Assembly (NCBI GenBank): GCA_015060625.1
Contig: SUYC01000001.1
Coordinates: forward strand, 1 to 64,000
DNA: 64,000 nucleotides
Origin: Xylanibacter ruminicola
GTDB taxonomy: Bacteria > Bacteroidota > Bacteroidia > Bacteroidales > Bacteroidaceae
Direction: 5' to 3'
In this document: one piece after another, positions 1 to 7,325 of the stretch
Layout: every line of letters begins with the position of its first letter
How positions within the stretch are numbered: the first letter of the stretch is position 1
Notes under the pieces: generated by a model
The model's input: only the letters and a program-made list of their open reading frames with translations
What the model was told of the DNA's origin: nothing
Databases searched by the model: none
Position numbers and translations under genes: made by a program

Positions 1-84
1 CGGAATATTTTCTGCCTAAGGACCATTTCCTATCGGCTCATTGGCGTTTCCGACTGCAAACATAGTAACTGATTTATTTATCTA

Positions 85-639
85 TTATTTCAGATACTCA
101 TCATCCCTCACCAGCACCTTCTCGATCTTACCGACGTACATGGTGTGATAGTCACCCTGCGGATAACTCTGGTCGATGGTTTCCTGATAGATGATGCCAC
201 TTGGCTGGATCTCTGCGGCATAGACCTTCTTGCAGACGAGCACCAGCTTGGCTTCCTTGAAATAGACAGTGTTATCGGCATAGATGGGTGTGAGTCCTGC
301 CTTGGCTATCTTGTCCTCGTCACGTCCTGACGTGCTGCCCAGATAGGCCATCTGCTTCTTGAACGACTTGTCCATGACACAGAGCGAGAAATAAGGCTCC
401 TCATCGACAAACTCCTTGGTATAACGAGATTCACGAATGTAAACCACTGCCGAAGGATCGTTGTTACCCCACAGGCAACCAAGATGCCCCCATGAGGCAG
501 TCATCGTGTTGCAGCTGTTCATTCCCGACGTACCGTCGCCTACCCGTAGCCTTTCGTCACCAGCCGTTATCAGCATCCATTCACCGCCAATGAGGTTGAA
601 CGGATTAAACTTCATGTCTTTGTAGTTGATCTCTTTCAT
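85..639 (-). CDS. Flavin reductase family protein
   Basis: The 184-residue product reads as a flavin-reductase-like (FMN-binding split-barrel) protein of the flavoredoxin type, expected to bind FMN in the cytoplasm. The recognisable stretch is the early NPFNLIGGEWMLITAG segment followed by NTMTASWGHLG, which matches the conserved core of these proteins (small residues and the TMTASWG turn that lines the flavin). The reading frame also contains a TTG six codons upstream (657), but the ATG at 639 is the natural start. It lies 28 bases after the HD-like fragment on the same strand. The substrate is unknown. Family assignment is fairly sure; the reaction is inferred from the family. Confidence 0.8.
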   Translation of the reverse strand: MKEINYKDMKFNPFNLIGGEWMLITAGDERLRVGDGTSGMNSCNTMTASWGHLGCLWGNNDPSAVVYIRESRYTKEFVDEEPYFSLCVMDKSFKKQMAYLGSTSGRDEDKIAKAGLTPIYADNTVYFKEAKLVLVCKKVYAAEIQPSGIIYQETIDQSYPQGDYHTMYVGKIEKVLVRDDEYLK

Positions 640-666
640 CTTCTTATTTGATTTCAAAAAATGTAT

Positions 667-849
667 TTAGTTTTTCTCCATCTCGCTTGCTACACGAGCC
701 TCACAGTCCCTCATGGCATTGATGGTCTTTTGCAGCACCTCATCCAATGGCCATCCCAGCATTTCTGCTCCCTGTTCAATGACCTCACGAGAACAGCCTG
801 CGGCAAAACCTTTTGACTTGTACTTCTTCTTGAGCGACTTCAATTCCAT
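667..849 (-). pseudogene. Orphan C-terminal tail of an HD-domain hydrolase
   Basis: This 60-codon frame reads like the last part of HD-domain phosphohydrolases: a Lys-rich stretch, then KGFAAGCSREVIEQGAEMLG, then a helix ending in the NAMRDCEAR region. In full-length members this tail follows a roughly 130-residue metal-binding HD domain, none of which is present here. A stop codon lies only nine codons upstream of the ATG in the same frame, so the missing part is not simply outside the called start. It is either a remnant or a tiny independent helical protein. The homology call is from memory of the family and is moderate. Confidence 0.45.
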
Positions 850-888
850 GTCCTGGGATGATATTTTCCATAATCCTTAATAGTTTTT

Positions 889-1248
889 TTATCGATTCAG
901 ATATTTCCAGAGCTGAATGGAATCGTCGTGATACCGTAGTTTCTCAATGATCATGACGAGTTTCTTCTGAATGGCTTTCTGAGTAGTCCCCATCTGTTGG
1001 GCAAGACTCTTTACGGAGCGTTGCTTACAGCCCATGCCGAGCGTCTGGCGAAGCAGCAGGTTTTCATCCTCTGTGAGTGCATGACTCAGAAGGCTGTCAA
1101 TCTTCTCAGACAGCTCGAACCTTGGCGCACCTTCAAAAGTGAACGGGTCATGGGTATCGACAATCGCATCCAGACTGCCGTAATTCTCCCATCTGTCCTG
1201 CAGCTGCACCAGCAGGTTCTCTTCGTCATGAAGCTCTGTAATATCCAT
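889..1248 (-). CDS. Small sigma-70 region 4-like helix-turn-helix protein
   Basis: The 119-residue product has an acidic N-terminal half with no recognisable fold. Its C-terminal half, from about residue 58 (LTEDENLLLRQTLGMG) through KSLAQQMGTTQKAIQKKLVM, has the helix-turn-helix spacing of sigma factor region 4 or a related DNA-binding domain. No region 2 is visible, so it cannot be a complete sigma factor. It is probably a small regulator, but its target is unknown. It runs in the same direction as the HD tail and flavin reductase. Confidence 0.5.
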   Translation of the reverse strand: MDITELHDEENLLVQLQDRWENYGSLDAIVDTHDPFTFEGAPRFELSEKIDSLLSHALTEDENLLLRQTLGMGCKQRSVKSLAQQMGTTQKAIQKKLVMIIEKLRYHDDSIQLWKYLNR

Positions 1249-1319
1249 TTCTCTATGCTCTTTTGCCTAAATTCATTTAAATGTGAGGGCAAAATTACCA
1301 ATTATCAGCGTAAAATCAC

Positions 1320-1327
1320 TATCTTTG
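1320..1327 (+). promoter_or_regulatory. Bacteroidota -7 box (TATCTTTG) upstream of the umu remnant
   Basis: A clean TAnnTTTG element sits about 100 bases before the truncated umuD start. It probably drove the original umuDC operon. No convincing -33 TTTG was located. Confidence 0.4.
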
Positions 1328-1429
1328 TAGCAAGTTTTAACAAAAGTTGAATCTCGTCACGACTCAGCCAATCATGCAAGCATATTGGCGTTCGCTGCTC
1401 CGAGAATTGAGAATAATTAGGATTTAGAG

Positions 1430-1550
1430 ATGGGAAACATTAAGATAATCAAAGGTGTATTTGACACCAAACTGGAGTTGGAACATGCTGGTGTAGCGGC
1501 AGGTTTTCCCAGTCCGGCTGACGAGTACCGGCACGAGACATTGGATTTCA
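1430..1550 (+). pseudogene. umuD: Truncated UmuD N-terminus
   Basis: The first 40 or so codons read as the N-terminus of UmuD, the SOS-processed subunit of DNA polymerase V. The diagnostic piece is AGVAAGFPSPADEYRHETLD; the Ala-Gly pair in AAGFPSPA is where UmuD-type proteins self-cleave. After about position 1550 the homology stops and the frame runs into unrelated sequence, ending 30 codons later. The Ser/Lys protease dyad is absent, so the protein cannot be active. Position just before a UmuC N-terminus on the same strand supports an ancestral umuDC operon. Confidence 0.65.
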
Positions 1551-1694
1551 GGGCAGGTAAAGCAGGACGAGGAAGGTATGCAGACGATGCGGACACTGGG
1601 ACGCAACATGGCTTGGATGATCAAGAAACTGAATGTTACTGAAGACGGACATCCTCAGAAAGAACAGTCGGTTTGGACTAATTTCATCAGATAA
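1542..1694 (+). pseudogene. C-terminal fragment of a flavodoxin/NADPH-FMN reductase family protein
   Basis: In a second frame, starting where UmuD homology ends, the sequence encodes about 50 residues ending in a TAA at 1692-1694. It includes MQTMRTLGRNMAWMIKKL and the terminal WTNFIR, which match the C-terminal end of Bacteroidales flavodoxin-like FMN reductases (multimeric flavodoxin WrbA/iron-sulfur flavoprotein type). The FMN-binding N-terminal part is missing. It is embedded between umuD and umuC pieces, so it is debris from a rearrangement rather than a gene. Confidence 0.55.
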
Positions 1695-1700
1695 GAGAAG

Positions 1701-1795
1701 ATGTACGGTATAGCTGACTTAGACAACTGTTATTGCTCATGCGAGAAGGTTTTCCGGCCTGATTTGGAGGGAAAAACTATCGTGGTTCTGTCTTC
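1701..1795 (+). pseudogene. umuC: Truncated UmuC N-terminus
   Basis: An ATG at 1701 opens a frame reading MYGIADLDNCYCSCEKVFRP followed by DLEGKTIVVLS. This is the N-terminus of a Y-family polymerase UmuC, including the first metal-binding Asp region and the CExVFxPDL segment. The usual continuation (NNDGCVxARS) is replaced after about position 1790 by unrelated sequence that is the antisense 3' end of the next gene. No polymerase could be made. Together with the umuD piece it marks a destroyed umuDC operon. Confidence 0.65.
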
Positions 1796-1808
1796 ACTCT
1801 GCTCTCGC

Positions 1809-2252
1809 TCAATCGCAGCCTTGTCCAACCTCGCCTGCAATGAGGTCGAAATGCTGGAATACGGGCGGTGTCTGAGATAAATCGTAATATTCCATCTCTG
1901 CTATTGGCAGACAGAAATATTCCATCTGGTCATAGCTCGTATAAAGACGGGGCAGTACGGGATTGTTCTCGTATATCCATCGCTTTACATCATCCTCCAC
2001 ATTGAAGTTCACCATCCCTGAACATCTAACGGATATATTATCTGCGTAGGCCAGTATCTCAACATTGGGATTCTGGCGTAACTCCCGATAGACTGCCTTC
2101 TGTGCAGAAGTGGCAAAGTAGAGCACATGCCTTTCCTGCTTCATGATCTGGAAGATGCGCAACTTAGGCAGATTGCCCTCGCACGTTGCAAGGGCAATCT
2201 CTTTGTGGTCTTTCAGAAACTGAATTGCTTTGTCGAACATCTCGCTTACCAT
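1809..2252 (-). CDS. Pyridoxamine 5'-phosphate oxidase family protein
   Basis: The 147-residue protein has the FMN-binding split-barrel pattern of the PNPOx-like family: an opening helix (FLKDHKEIALATCEGNLPKLR), then a beta strand with LYFATSAQKAVYREL and a following NPNVEIL strand. Such small members usually act as flavin- or F420-type reductases rather than in B6 synthesis, so the substrate is open. Its ATG overlaps the end of the upstream cupin gene by seven bases, which implies one transcript and translational coupling. Its 3' end abuts the broken umuC fragment. Confidence 0.75.
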   Translation of the reverse strand: MVSEMFDKAIQFLKDHKEIALATCEGNLPKLRIFQIMKQERHVLYFATSAQKAVYRELRQNPNVEILAYADNISVRCSGMVNFNVEDDVKRWIYENNPVLPRLYTSYDQMEYFCLPIAEMEYYDLSQTPPVFQHFDLIAGEVGQGCD

Positions 2253-2701
2253 TTCAGTTCTTCCTGCAGGATGACACCATCAGTCATGGGACTGTCAGCC
2301 TCGGTGAAGGCATTGGCCTTGTACTGGATGCAGAGCATGGTCAGGTTCTCGCTGCCCGTGTTCTTCAGCGCACGCTTGCCATCGGGAGCGACACGGATGA
2401 TGGTGCCCTCGCTGACGGGGAATACCTCACCATCCACCTGATACTGGCCTTCACCCTTCAGGATAATGTAAAGTTCCTCGTGAGTCTTGTGGGTGTGCAG
2501 GAAACCGCTGTCCTGACCAGGAACGAGTGTCTGGAAACTCAGTTCGCTGCCAGTTGCACCTACGGCCTGACCTGCAAATACTTTGCCCTGAATGGTTACG
2601 TTCGGTCCCATGGGGAGCACGTGCTCGATAATCTCACTCATCTTACCTACGCTTACTGCGCTGTAATTCTTACCTCTCTTAATTGTCTCAATCTGTTTCA
2701 T
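2246..2701 (-). CDS. Cupin-domain protein
   Basis: This 151-residue protein is a single cupin. The first cupin motif is visible as HTHKTHEELYIILKGEGQ, giving the His-His-Glu metal ligands, and the second as a GTIIRVAPDGKRALKN region in which the usual His is changed. It likely binds a metal in the cytoplasm, with unknown substrate. It is divergent from the HxlR regulator at 2922 and is followed, with overlap, by the PNPOx-like gene. The pair is a plausible HxlR target, since two inverted repeats lie in the shared upstream region. Confidence 0.75.
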   Translation of the reverse strand: MKQIETIKRGKNYSAVSVGKMSEIIEHVLPMGPNVTIQGKVFAGQAVGATGSELSFQTLVPGQDSGFLHTHKTHEELYIILKGEGQYQVDGEVFPVSEGTIIRVAPDGKRALKNTGSENLTMLCIQYKANAFTEADSPMTDGVILQEELKW

Positions 2702-2744
2702 AATTCTTATTCGTTTAAAATATTATTTGTTCGTTTTGACGCTG

Positions 2745-2752
2745 CAAAATTA
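2745..2752 (-). promoter_or_regulatory. -7 box of the cupin operon (TAATTTTG)
   Basis: On the minus strand this matches TAnnTTTG, 43 bases before the cupin ATG. The 2782-2810 inverted repeat lies just upstream of where the -33 element would be. Confidence 0.5.
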
Positions 2753-2781
2753 CAACCTTTTTCTTATTCCCACAAGAAGGC

Positions 2782-2810
2782 ACTTTTTGGTGAGATAGTT
2801 ACCAAAAAGT
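2782..2810. promoter_or_regulatory. Perfect 10-bp inverted repeat, probable operator
   Basis: ACTTTTTGGT and ACCAAAAAGT are perfect complements separated by nine bases. The site lies between the divergent cupin and HxlR genes and next to the cupin promoter, which suits a dimeric regulator such as HxlR. Confidence 0.5.
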
Positions 2811-2872
2811 AGGAATTGTGATGTTATCGGGCTTCTGCGAAAGTGACATTAACTTAGATTAACTAAGTGTAA

Positions 2873-2904
2873 TTTGGTAATTCGGTAACTATTTGTTACC
2901 TTTG
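2873..2904 (+). promoter_or_regulatory. HxlR gene promoter with overlapping operator
   Basis: TTTG (2873-2876) and TACCTTTG (2897-2904) are 20 bases apart, the standard Bacteroidota spacing. A perfect inverted repeat, GGTAAC-N5-GTTACC (2884-2900), overlaps the -7 box, so binding there would block transcription. This suggests autoregulation by the HxlR protein. Confidence 0.65.
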
Positions 2905-2921
2905 CACTAAAATCATGAATT

Positions 2922-3266
2922 ATGGCAGATATCAAAGCAGAGTATTTGGCTTGTCCAATCAGGCAAGTAGTGAGTCGTTTCGGTGACAAATGGTCTATGC
3001 TGGTGCTCTATATGCTTCACGCCAGCGAGACGGGTGTATTGCGCTTTAACGAGATCCGCCGACTGATGACGGACTGTTCCCAGAAGATGCTCTCGCAGAC
3101 ACTGAAGAATCTGGAGCAGAGTCACCTTGTTCATCGTGAGGTCTATCCGGAGGTTCCTCCCCGAGTGGAGTATTCCCTGACAGAGACAGGCAAATCGCTG
3201 ATGCCAGCACTCACAGCTCTTATAGCCTGGGGAAAGGAGCATTTCGATGAAGTGGTAACAGATTAA
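2922..3266 (+). CDS. HxlR-family transcriptional regulator
   Basis: The 114-residue protein fits the HxlR winged-helix family at its usual length. It has the CPIRQVVSRFGDKWSMLVLY helix-start motif with the family cysteine, the LRFNEIRRLM recognition region, SQKMLSQTLKNLE, and a wing with PPRVEYSLTETG. These are dimeric DNA-binding proteins, often answering to reactive electrophiles or redox stress. It is divergent from the cupin/PNPOx-like pair, with operator-like repeats between, so it likely controls them and itself. Confidence 0.9.
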   Translation: MADIKAEYLACPIRQVVSRFGDKWSMLVLYMLHASETGVLRFNEIRRLMTDCSQKMLSQTLKNLEQSHLVHREVYPEVPPRVEYSLTETGKSLMPALTALIAWGKEHFDEVVTD

Positions 3267-3321
3267 CATTGTAACTTTCAGAGTATTACATAACTTAATA
3301 AAGCATGAGGCAATAATAGAA

Positions 3322-3927
3322 ATGAAAATAGAGAAATTCACGAATGATGACTTTGCTAAAGCAGCACCACTGGCTGCTGGTGCATGGGGCGATTTTTATG
3401 CCGACGAACGGCAGTGGTTTATCGATGCAGTGGCAGAGTATATCCTTCGCTATAACTATAGCAATCCCTCGCTGGCCTTGAAGGCCGTGGGCGATGATGG
3501 CGTGATTCATGGGGTGCTGTTTGCTAACTTCCATGACGACAAGGCAGATGTCAGCCAATGGCGCGAGAACATTGAGGCACAGATGACCGACCATGAGCTT
3601 GAACGTTTCCGTCTATTGGCCGACTATATGCTGGAGGTTGACGGAAAAACGGTACAGTGCATGAGTGACGGCGAAGTGAAACTATCGCTCTTCATCAGCA
3701 ATCAGAAAGGCTGTGGGAAACTGTTGCTGCAGGAAATGATGGATGAGTTCCTGCACAGAGACCTGAGGCATCTATACCTTTGGACCGACACCAGTTGCAC
3801 CCACGAATACTACCCACAACATGGTTTCACACTGGTAGGTCAGTTCCTCAGCGAGGTCTATGACTCCTACGCTCCTGGCTATACCACGTATATCTATAAG
3901 AAGGGCATATCATCAGAGAGCAAATGA
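3322..3927 (+). CDS. GNAT-family N-acetyltransferase
   Basis: The 201-residue product has a GNAT layout: an N-terminal half with variable sequence and a C-terminal half with LFISNQKGCGKLLLQEMMDE, which carries the acetyl-CoA pyrophosphate loop (Gln-Lys-Gly-Cys-Gly-Lys, a variant of Q/RxxGxG/A), then LYLWTDTSCTHEYYPQHGF near the end. It should move an acetyl group from acetyl-CoA to an amine; the acceptor is unknown. Its stop overlaps the start of the SMR transporter (ATGA), so the two are co-translated. Confidence 0.8.
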   Translation: MKIEKFTNDDFAKAAPLAAGAWGDFYADERQWFIDAVAEYILRYNYSNPSLALKAVGDDGVIHGVLFANFHDDKADVSQWRENIEAQMTDHELERFRLLADYMLEVDGKTVQCMSDGEVKLSLFISNQKGCGKLLLQEMMDEFLHRDLRHLYLWTDTSCTHEYYPQHGFTLVGQFLSEVYDSYAPGYTTYIYKKGISSESK

Positions 3928-4256
3928 AAGAATGGCTGTTTCTGATAGGTGCCATTGTCTTAGAGACATTTGCCACCACGATGCTCAAATACTCTGAGCA
4001 GTTCACCAAGATACTGCCAACTGTCGCAATGGCAGTTGGCTATCTGCTTTCGTTCTATTGCTTGAGCCATGCCCTGCGCACAATGCCCATCGGCATTGCC
4101 TACGCCATTTGGAGTGCCCTCGGCATTGTGCTTGTAACGCTTATTGGCATTTTTGTGTTCAAGCAAGTGCCCGATCTCCCTGCCTATATTGGTATTGCGC
4201 TGATTATGGCTGGCGTTATAATAATCAACCTGTTCTCAAAAATGGAGACGCATTAG
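3924..4256 (+). CDS. SMR-family small multidrug/cation efflux protein (EmrE/QacE type)
   Basis: At 110 residues with four hydrophobic helices this fits the small multidrug resistance family. The key Glu in helix 1 is seen in LIGAIVLETFATTMLKYSEQF, and the helix 3 pattern GIAYAIWSALGIVLVT is typical. Members work as membrane dimers that exchange protons for lipophilic cations, or export guanidinium. Start overlaps the GNAT stop, so acetylation and export may serve the same compound. Substrate is not readable from sequence. Confidence 0.9.
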   Translation: MKEWLFLIGAIVLETFATTMLKYSEQFTKILPTVAMAVGYLLSFYCLSHALRTMPIGIAYAIWSALGIVLVTLIGIFVFKQVPDLPAYIGIALIMAGVIIINLFSKMETH

Positions 4257-4283
4257 ATAAATCCGAATTTTCGATAAGAATTG

Positions 4284-4610
4284 ATGAAGCACCTAACTAA
4301 CATAATAGATATAGAGCAGACCATAACGGATAACGGCATATGTCTGTTCTACATCAAGGCTCCAGATTGTGGAGTCTGCAATGTCATGCTTGATAAAGTG
4401 ATGAGGTTGGCAGACCTGTTCCCGTCCCTGACTTCTTTCTATACAGATATCACCGAAGAACCTTTAATTGCAGGTCAATTCCTGGTTTATTCAGGACCAA
4501 CCGTATTGCTTCTGATGGATGGCAAGGAAGTATATCGTGGATCTCAGTTCATTGACTTGGAAGAACTTGAATACAACATTAACCGATTGCTTAAGCTTTC
4601 AGAACAATGA
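4284..4610 (+). CDS. Thioredoxin-like protein with CGVC active site
   Basis: The 108-residue protein is a single thioredoxin fold. FYIKAPDCGVCNVMLDKVMR holds the redox CxxC (CGVC) at the start of helix 1, and YSGPTVLLLMDGKEV carries the cis-Pro loop. It lacks a signal peptide, so it should act in the cytoplasm. A TTG precedes the ATG by one codon; the ATG is preferred. The stop overlaps the ATG of the next small gene. Confidence 0.85.
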   Translation: MKHLTNIIDIEQTITDNGICLFYIKAPDCGVCNVMLDKVMRLADLFPSLTSFYTDITEEPLIAGQFLVYSGPTVLLLMDGKEVYRGSQFIDLEELEYNINRLLKLSEQ

Positions 4611-4789
4611 CTGACTTCGATACTATCTGGCGCACTCAGGATGAAATCAGGACGGTGGTCAATGCTGTTTTGGGGGAATGTATCTGGAATCTGAGCTATA
4701 ATGATCGACGGATGGCTATTGAACTGGAGTTGACCAAGTATTACCCATTTCTGAGAGCTCCTCGTGTCCTTTCTAGAAGGCATATGTAG
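4607..4789 (+). CDS. Small unknown protein coupled to the thioredoxin
   Basis: A 60-codon frame starts in the thioredoxin stop (ATGA overlap), which argues that it is translated. The product is charged with no signal peptide or membrane segment, and I do not recognise it. Its final codons overlap, in another frame, a clear AraC-family C-terminus, so its end may result from a frameshift or a fusion. It could be a shortened remnant rather than an intact gene. Confidence 0.35.
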   Translation: MTDFDTIWRTQDEIRTVVNAVLGECIWNLSYNDRRMAIELELTKYYPFLRAPRVLSRRHM

Positions 4790-4895
4790 AGGCTTCTCAA
4801 ACCGCCAGTCCTTCTATACCGTTTTCTTCAGATTGCTCGGAATTACTCCACGCGATTACCGTATGCAACATCTGAAACTGCATCCTTACAGATAG
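4755..4895 (+). pseudogene. AraC-family regulator, C-terminal helix-turn-helix fragment
   Basis: This frame encodes about 46 residues containing GFSNRQSFYTVFFRLLGITP followed by RDYRMQHLKLHPYR and a TAG at 4893-4895. That is the second helix-turn-helix and end of an AraC/XylS-type regulator. A stop at 4752 blocks it upstream, and no effector domain or first helix-turn-helix is present. It is a broken gene piece. Confidence 0.65.
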
Positions 4896-5055
4896 TTGAA
4901 AGCGTCAAGTTATGTGTGCCTGACAGCCATCGGCTTACCTCTGTCTCGGTCTTACCCAGACGCTGAGCCAGATTCCTGGCCAATCTCATAATACCACCGC
5001 TGATTTCATCAGCGGACTGACCATCACGATTCGGACCAATTGCACGTTCTGCATT
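4890..5055 (-). pseudogene. HTH antitoxin (XRE/HigA-like) fragment
   Basis: On the minus strand this stretch encodes MRLARNLAQRLGKTETEVSR followed by WLSGTHNLTLSTI, the helix-turn-helix core of XRE-family antitoxins common in Bacteroidales. A stop at 5065-5067 opens the frame and homology ends abruptly at about 4890, where the AraC fragment of the other strand ends. The start of the antitoxin and any toxin partner are missing. Confidence 0.55.
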
Positions 5056-5068
5056 CTGATTTGATTAT

Positions 5069-5103
5069 AATCCGCTAATTCACTGGGAATTAGCGGATTT
5101 TTG
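5069..5103 (+). terminator. Intrinsic terminator
   Basis: Perfect 13-bp arms (5069-5081 and 5087-5099) enclose a five-base loop and run into TTTTT on the plus strand. It ends the rightward fragments and faces the 3' end of the VapE-type gene. Confidence 0.8.
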
Positions 5104-5112
5104 TTTATGCTT

Positions 5113-7227
5113 TTATTTCTCAATCAACCAGTATTCCATGTGCTTGGTGGTTCGCTTGCTTGTAAAGTTGAACTGCACATCGTTAAGCGCAGAACCAATC
5201 TTTCTGAACGATGTTTCTGGATCGAAATTAGCATAGCGCGAGGCCAGTAGGGCACTGATGTCGCCCAGGCTCCACCACTTGGCTTGCTCTGTTTCCTTGG
5301 GGCGGCGGAAGGTTTCGCCTATCATCTCTACCAGGTCGTTCAATTTCTGGAACGGCTCGTTCTCCTCTATCAGCGTGCTGATTTCATCGTCGTTCAGCCA
5401 AAAACGCTCACCTTGATTAAACAGGTGCAGGGCTTGGGCAAAAAGCTGCTCGTGGTTCAGCGTGTCGCTGAAGTCGATGTTGCCATCTACGCCAACGCAT
5501 ACAAAACGGCGGCTTCCCGTTGGGTCAACCAGTGGTTTCATCTGGTTGGTAGTGCCGATAAACGAGGTGTAGCGGCGATACAACTTGATGGTCTTGCCGT
5601 AAGGCGGACGGAACTTCACATCGCTCGACGACAACAGATACTTCAGCACAATCTGCTGCGACGAGGTGGTTTTATCAAACTCGTCGATGTTGATAAGCGC
5701 AAACGAGGTGAGAGCGATATTCAGGTCGAACTCGTTCTTAAAGTTCAGCTTGTCGTTGTAGTAATCGCGCAGTTCGGGTGGCAGGATAATCTTGCAGAAT
5801 CGCGTTTTACCGCATCCCTGGCGACCAATCAATAGTGGCGTTAGTGCATTGCCAGTCAACTGCTTGTCGCTCTCGCGCCATTGTCCCACCATGCCCATCA
5901 GCCAATATTTCAGGTACTTGGGCCAATGTGTCTGCTTGGTGGGCACGCGGGCTGCCAGCTCGGCTATATAATCGTGCCCATCCCATTTGGGCAACTGGTC
6001 GAGCCAGGTGTTGATGGGGTCGAACTGCTCGATGCGGGTTGAGTCGATAAATCGGTTCACGTTTCTGTCCCAGGCTTTCAGTCCTAACTCGGTGGCTCTC
6101 AGCGTCATATCATTGCGAACCTCCTCGGTTAGTGGCTTGAATCGCTGGTCGTCGCTGAACTTCTCGCGATATTCAGCCACGCCTGTCAGCAGGTTTTTGC
6201 GCATGTCAAAGTTCGAGTTCAGGAAAATCTCGGTCTTCATCGCCTGGATGGTGTCTTCGGGCACACTCTTTAGCGGATGAGGCTTGTGCTTCTCGCGATA
6301 ACCCTCCTGCTCAGCCACGCTATAAACAGTCTGGAAAATCTTCTCAACCAGCATTTTGTCGCGATTCAACACAGGGTGCAGCATCGTCAAGCCCTTGGCA
6401 TGCGCCTGAGGGATACCCTCGTCAAGGCATCTGGCTGCTATCTGCATCAGCAGTTCAGCCTCCTTATTCTCATCCGGCAAGTCGAAATAGTGGCCCATCA
6501 CCGTCTCGACAATAAAAGTCCAGTTCAGATGATAGGTTCGCGTCACGGTGCGGCCAGGCATCAGATGGTCTTCGTCGCGACTGATAGTTACAGGCTGGGG
6601 TAGGGTGTGATCCTTTGTGTCGGCATAAAACGGGCGTGCATCGGCACGATAGCCCATTTCCGGGTCGGCACTCATGTAAACGGTGCGGTCCAGTCGTGGC
6701 TCCAGAAACTGGATATCAAATCCAAACTGGTTCTGATAAGCCATACGCGCCGTGTTATACAGATTCAGATGAAACTGTCGGATGTTCTGTTCGCCTGTAG
6801 GCAATCCACCTTCAAACAGCTCGCCACGGCACACAATCTTCACACTTCGCCCCGATCCGCCCAGAAAACACATCAGCGTTTCAGGCATTTTCTTGGCCAG
6901 TTCGCGTATTTCTACAGCCCTTTCGTAGGTCTGCAGGTCGTTTACCTCCAGCACCACCAGACCGTTGTAGGCCAGCATGCGCCAATCGCCTTTGCGATTC
7001 TGATAGTCAGCCACAAAACTGATGCGAGGCAGTTTGATGCCACCTTCTAGCTGTGTCGAAATCTGACCGTCGCCTAATCTGTGTGGATTCATCAGATGAT
7101 ACACTTCGCGCGTTTGGCGTACCGTGTTCTTAATCATACCATTCTTGATGGCTGAGGCCATCTCAACCAACTCTACTCGGTTAATAACCTCTTTACGGCC
7201 TTCTTTTTTAAGTAATGTAATCTTCAT
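5113..7227 (-). CDS. BT4734-like / VapE-family ATPase protein
   Basis: This 704-residue protein joins an N-terminal BT4734/BF3469-like region (about residues 40-230), thought to be primase-related, to a VapE-type superfamily 3-like ATPase. Visible ATPase features are Walker A GRQGCGKTR (468-476), Walker B ALINIDEFDK (about 510-519), a GTTNQ sensor (558-562) and GSRRF arginine finger (571-575). Relatives sit in mobile elements and are presumed to act in DNA replication or repair on those elements. It is transcribed away from a large inverted-repeat region, beyond which lies an HU-like gene; that pairing suggests a replication or nucleoprotein module. Function is inferred from family. Confidence 0.85.
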   Translation of the reverse strand: MKITLLKKEGRKEVINRVELVEMASAIKNGMIKNTVRQTREVYHLMNPHRLGDGQISTQLEGGIKLPRISFVADYQNRKGDWRMLAYNGLVVLEVNDLQTYERAVEIRELAKKMPETLMCFLGGSGRSVKIVCRGELFEGGLPTGEQNIRQFHLNLYNTARMAYQNQFGFDIQFLEPRLDRTVYMSADPEMGYRADARPFYADTKDHTLPQPVTISRDEDHLMPGRTVTRTYHLNWTFIVETVMGHYFDLPDENKEAELLMQIAARCLDEGIPQAHAKGLTMLHPVLNRDKMLVEKIFQTVYSVAEQEGYREKHKPHPLKSVPEDTIQAMKTEIFLNSNFDMRKNLLTGVAEYREKFSDDQRFKPLTEEVRNDMTLRATELGLKAWDRNVNRFIDSTRIEQFDPINTWLDQLPKWDGHDYIAELAARVPTKQTHWPKYLKYWLMGMVGQWRESDKQLTGNALTPLLIGRQGCGKTRFCKIILPPELRDYYNDKLNFKNEFDLNIALTSFALINIDEFDKTTSSQQIVLKYLLSSSDVKFRPPYGKTIKLYRRYTSFIGTTNQMKPLVDPTGSRRFVCVGVDGNIDFSDTLNHEQLFAQALHLFNQGERFWLNDDEISTLIEENEPFQKLNDLVEMIGETFRRPKETEQAKWWSLGDISALLASRYANFDPETSFRKIGSALNDVQFNFTSKRTTKHMEYWLIEK

Positions 7228-7325
7228 ATAAGTTTATTAGTTATTTTGTTCAAAAATCGCCTACAAAGATATAACAATTAATTTGAAACGGGAAACTTTT
7301 TTCGAATTTTTTTTCTGCTTTCTAC

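Noticed and set aside
1..84. Short open frames at the left edge
   Set aside because: Two frames end within 75 bases and neither gives a recognisable protein end.
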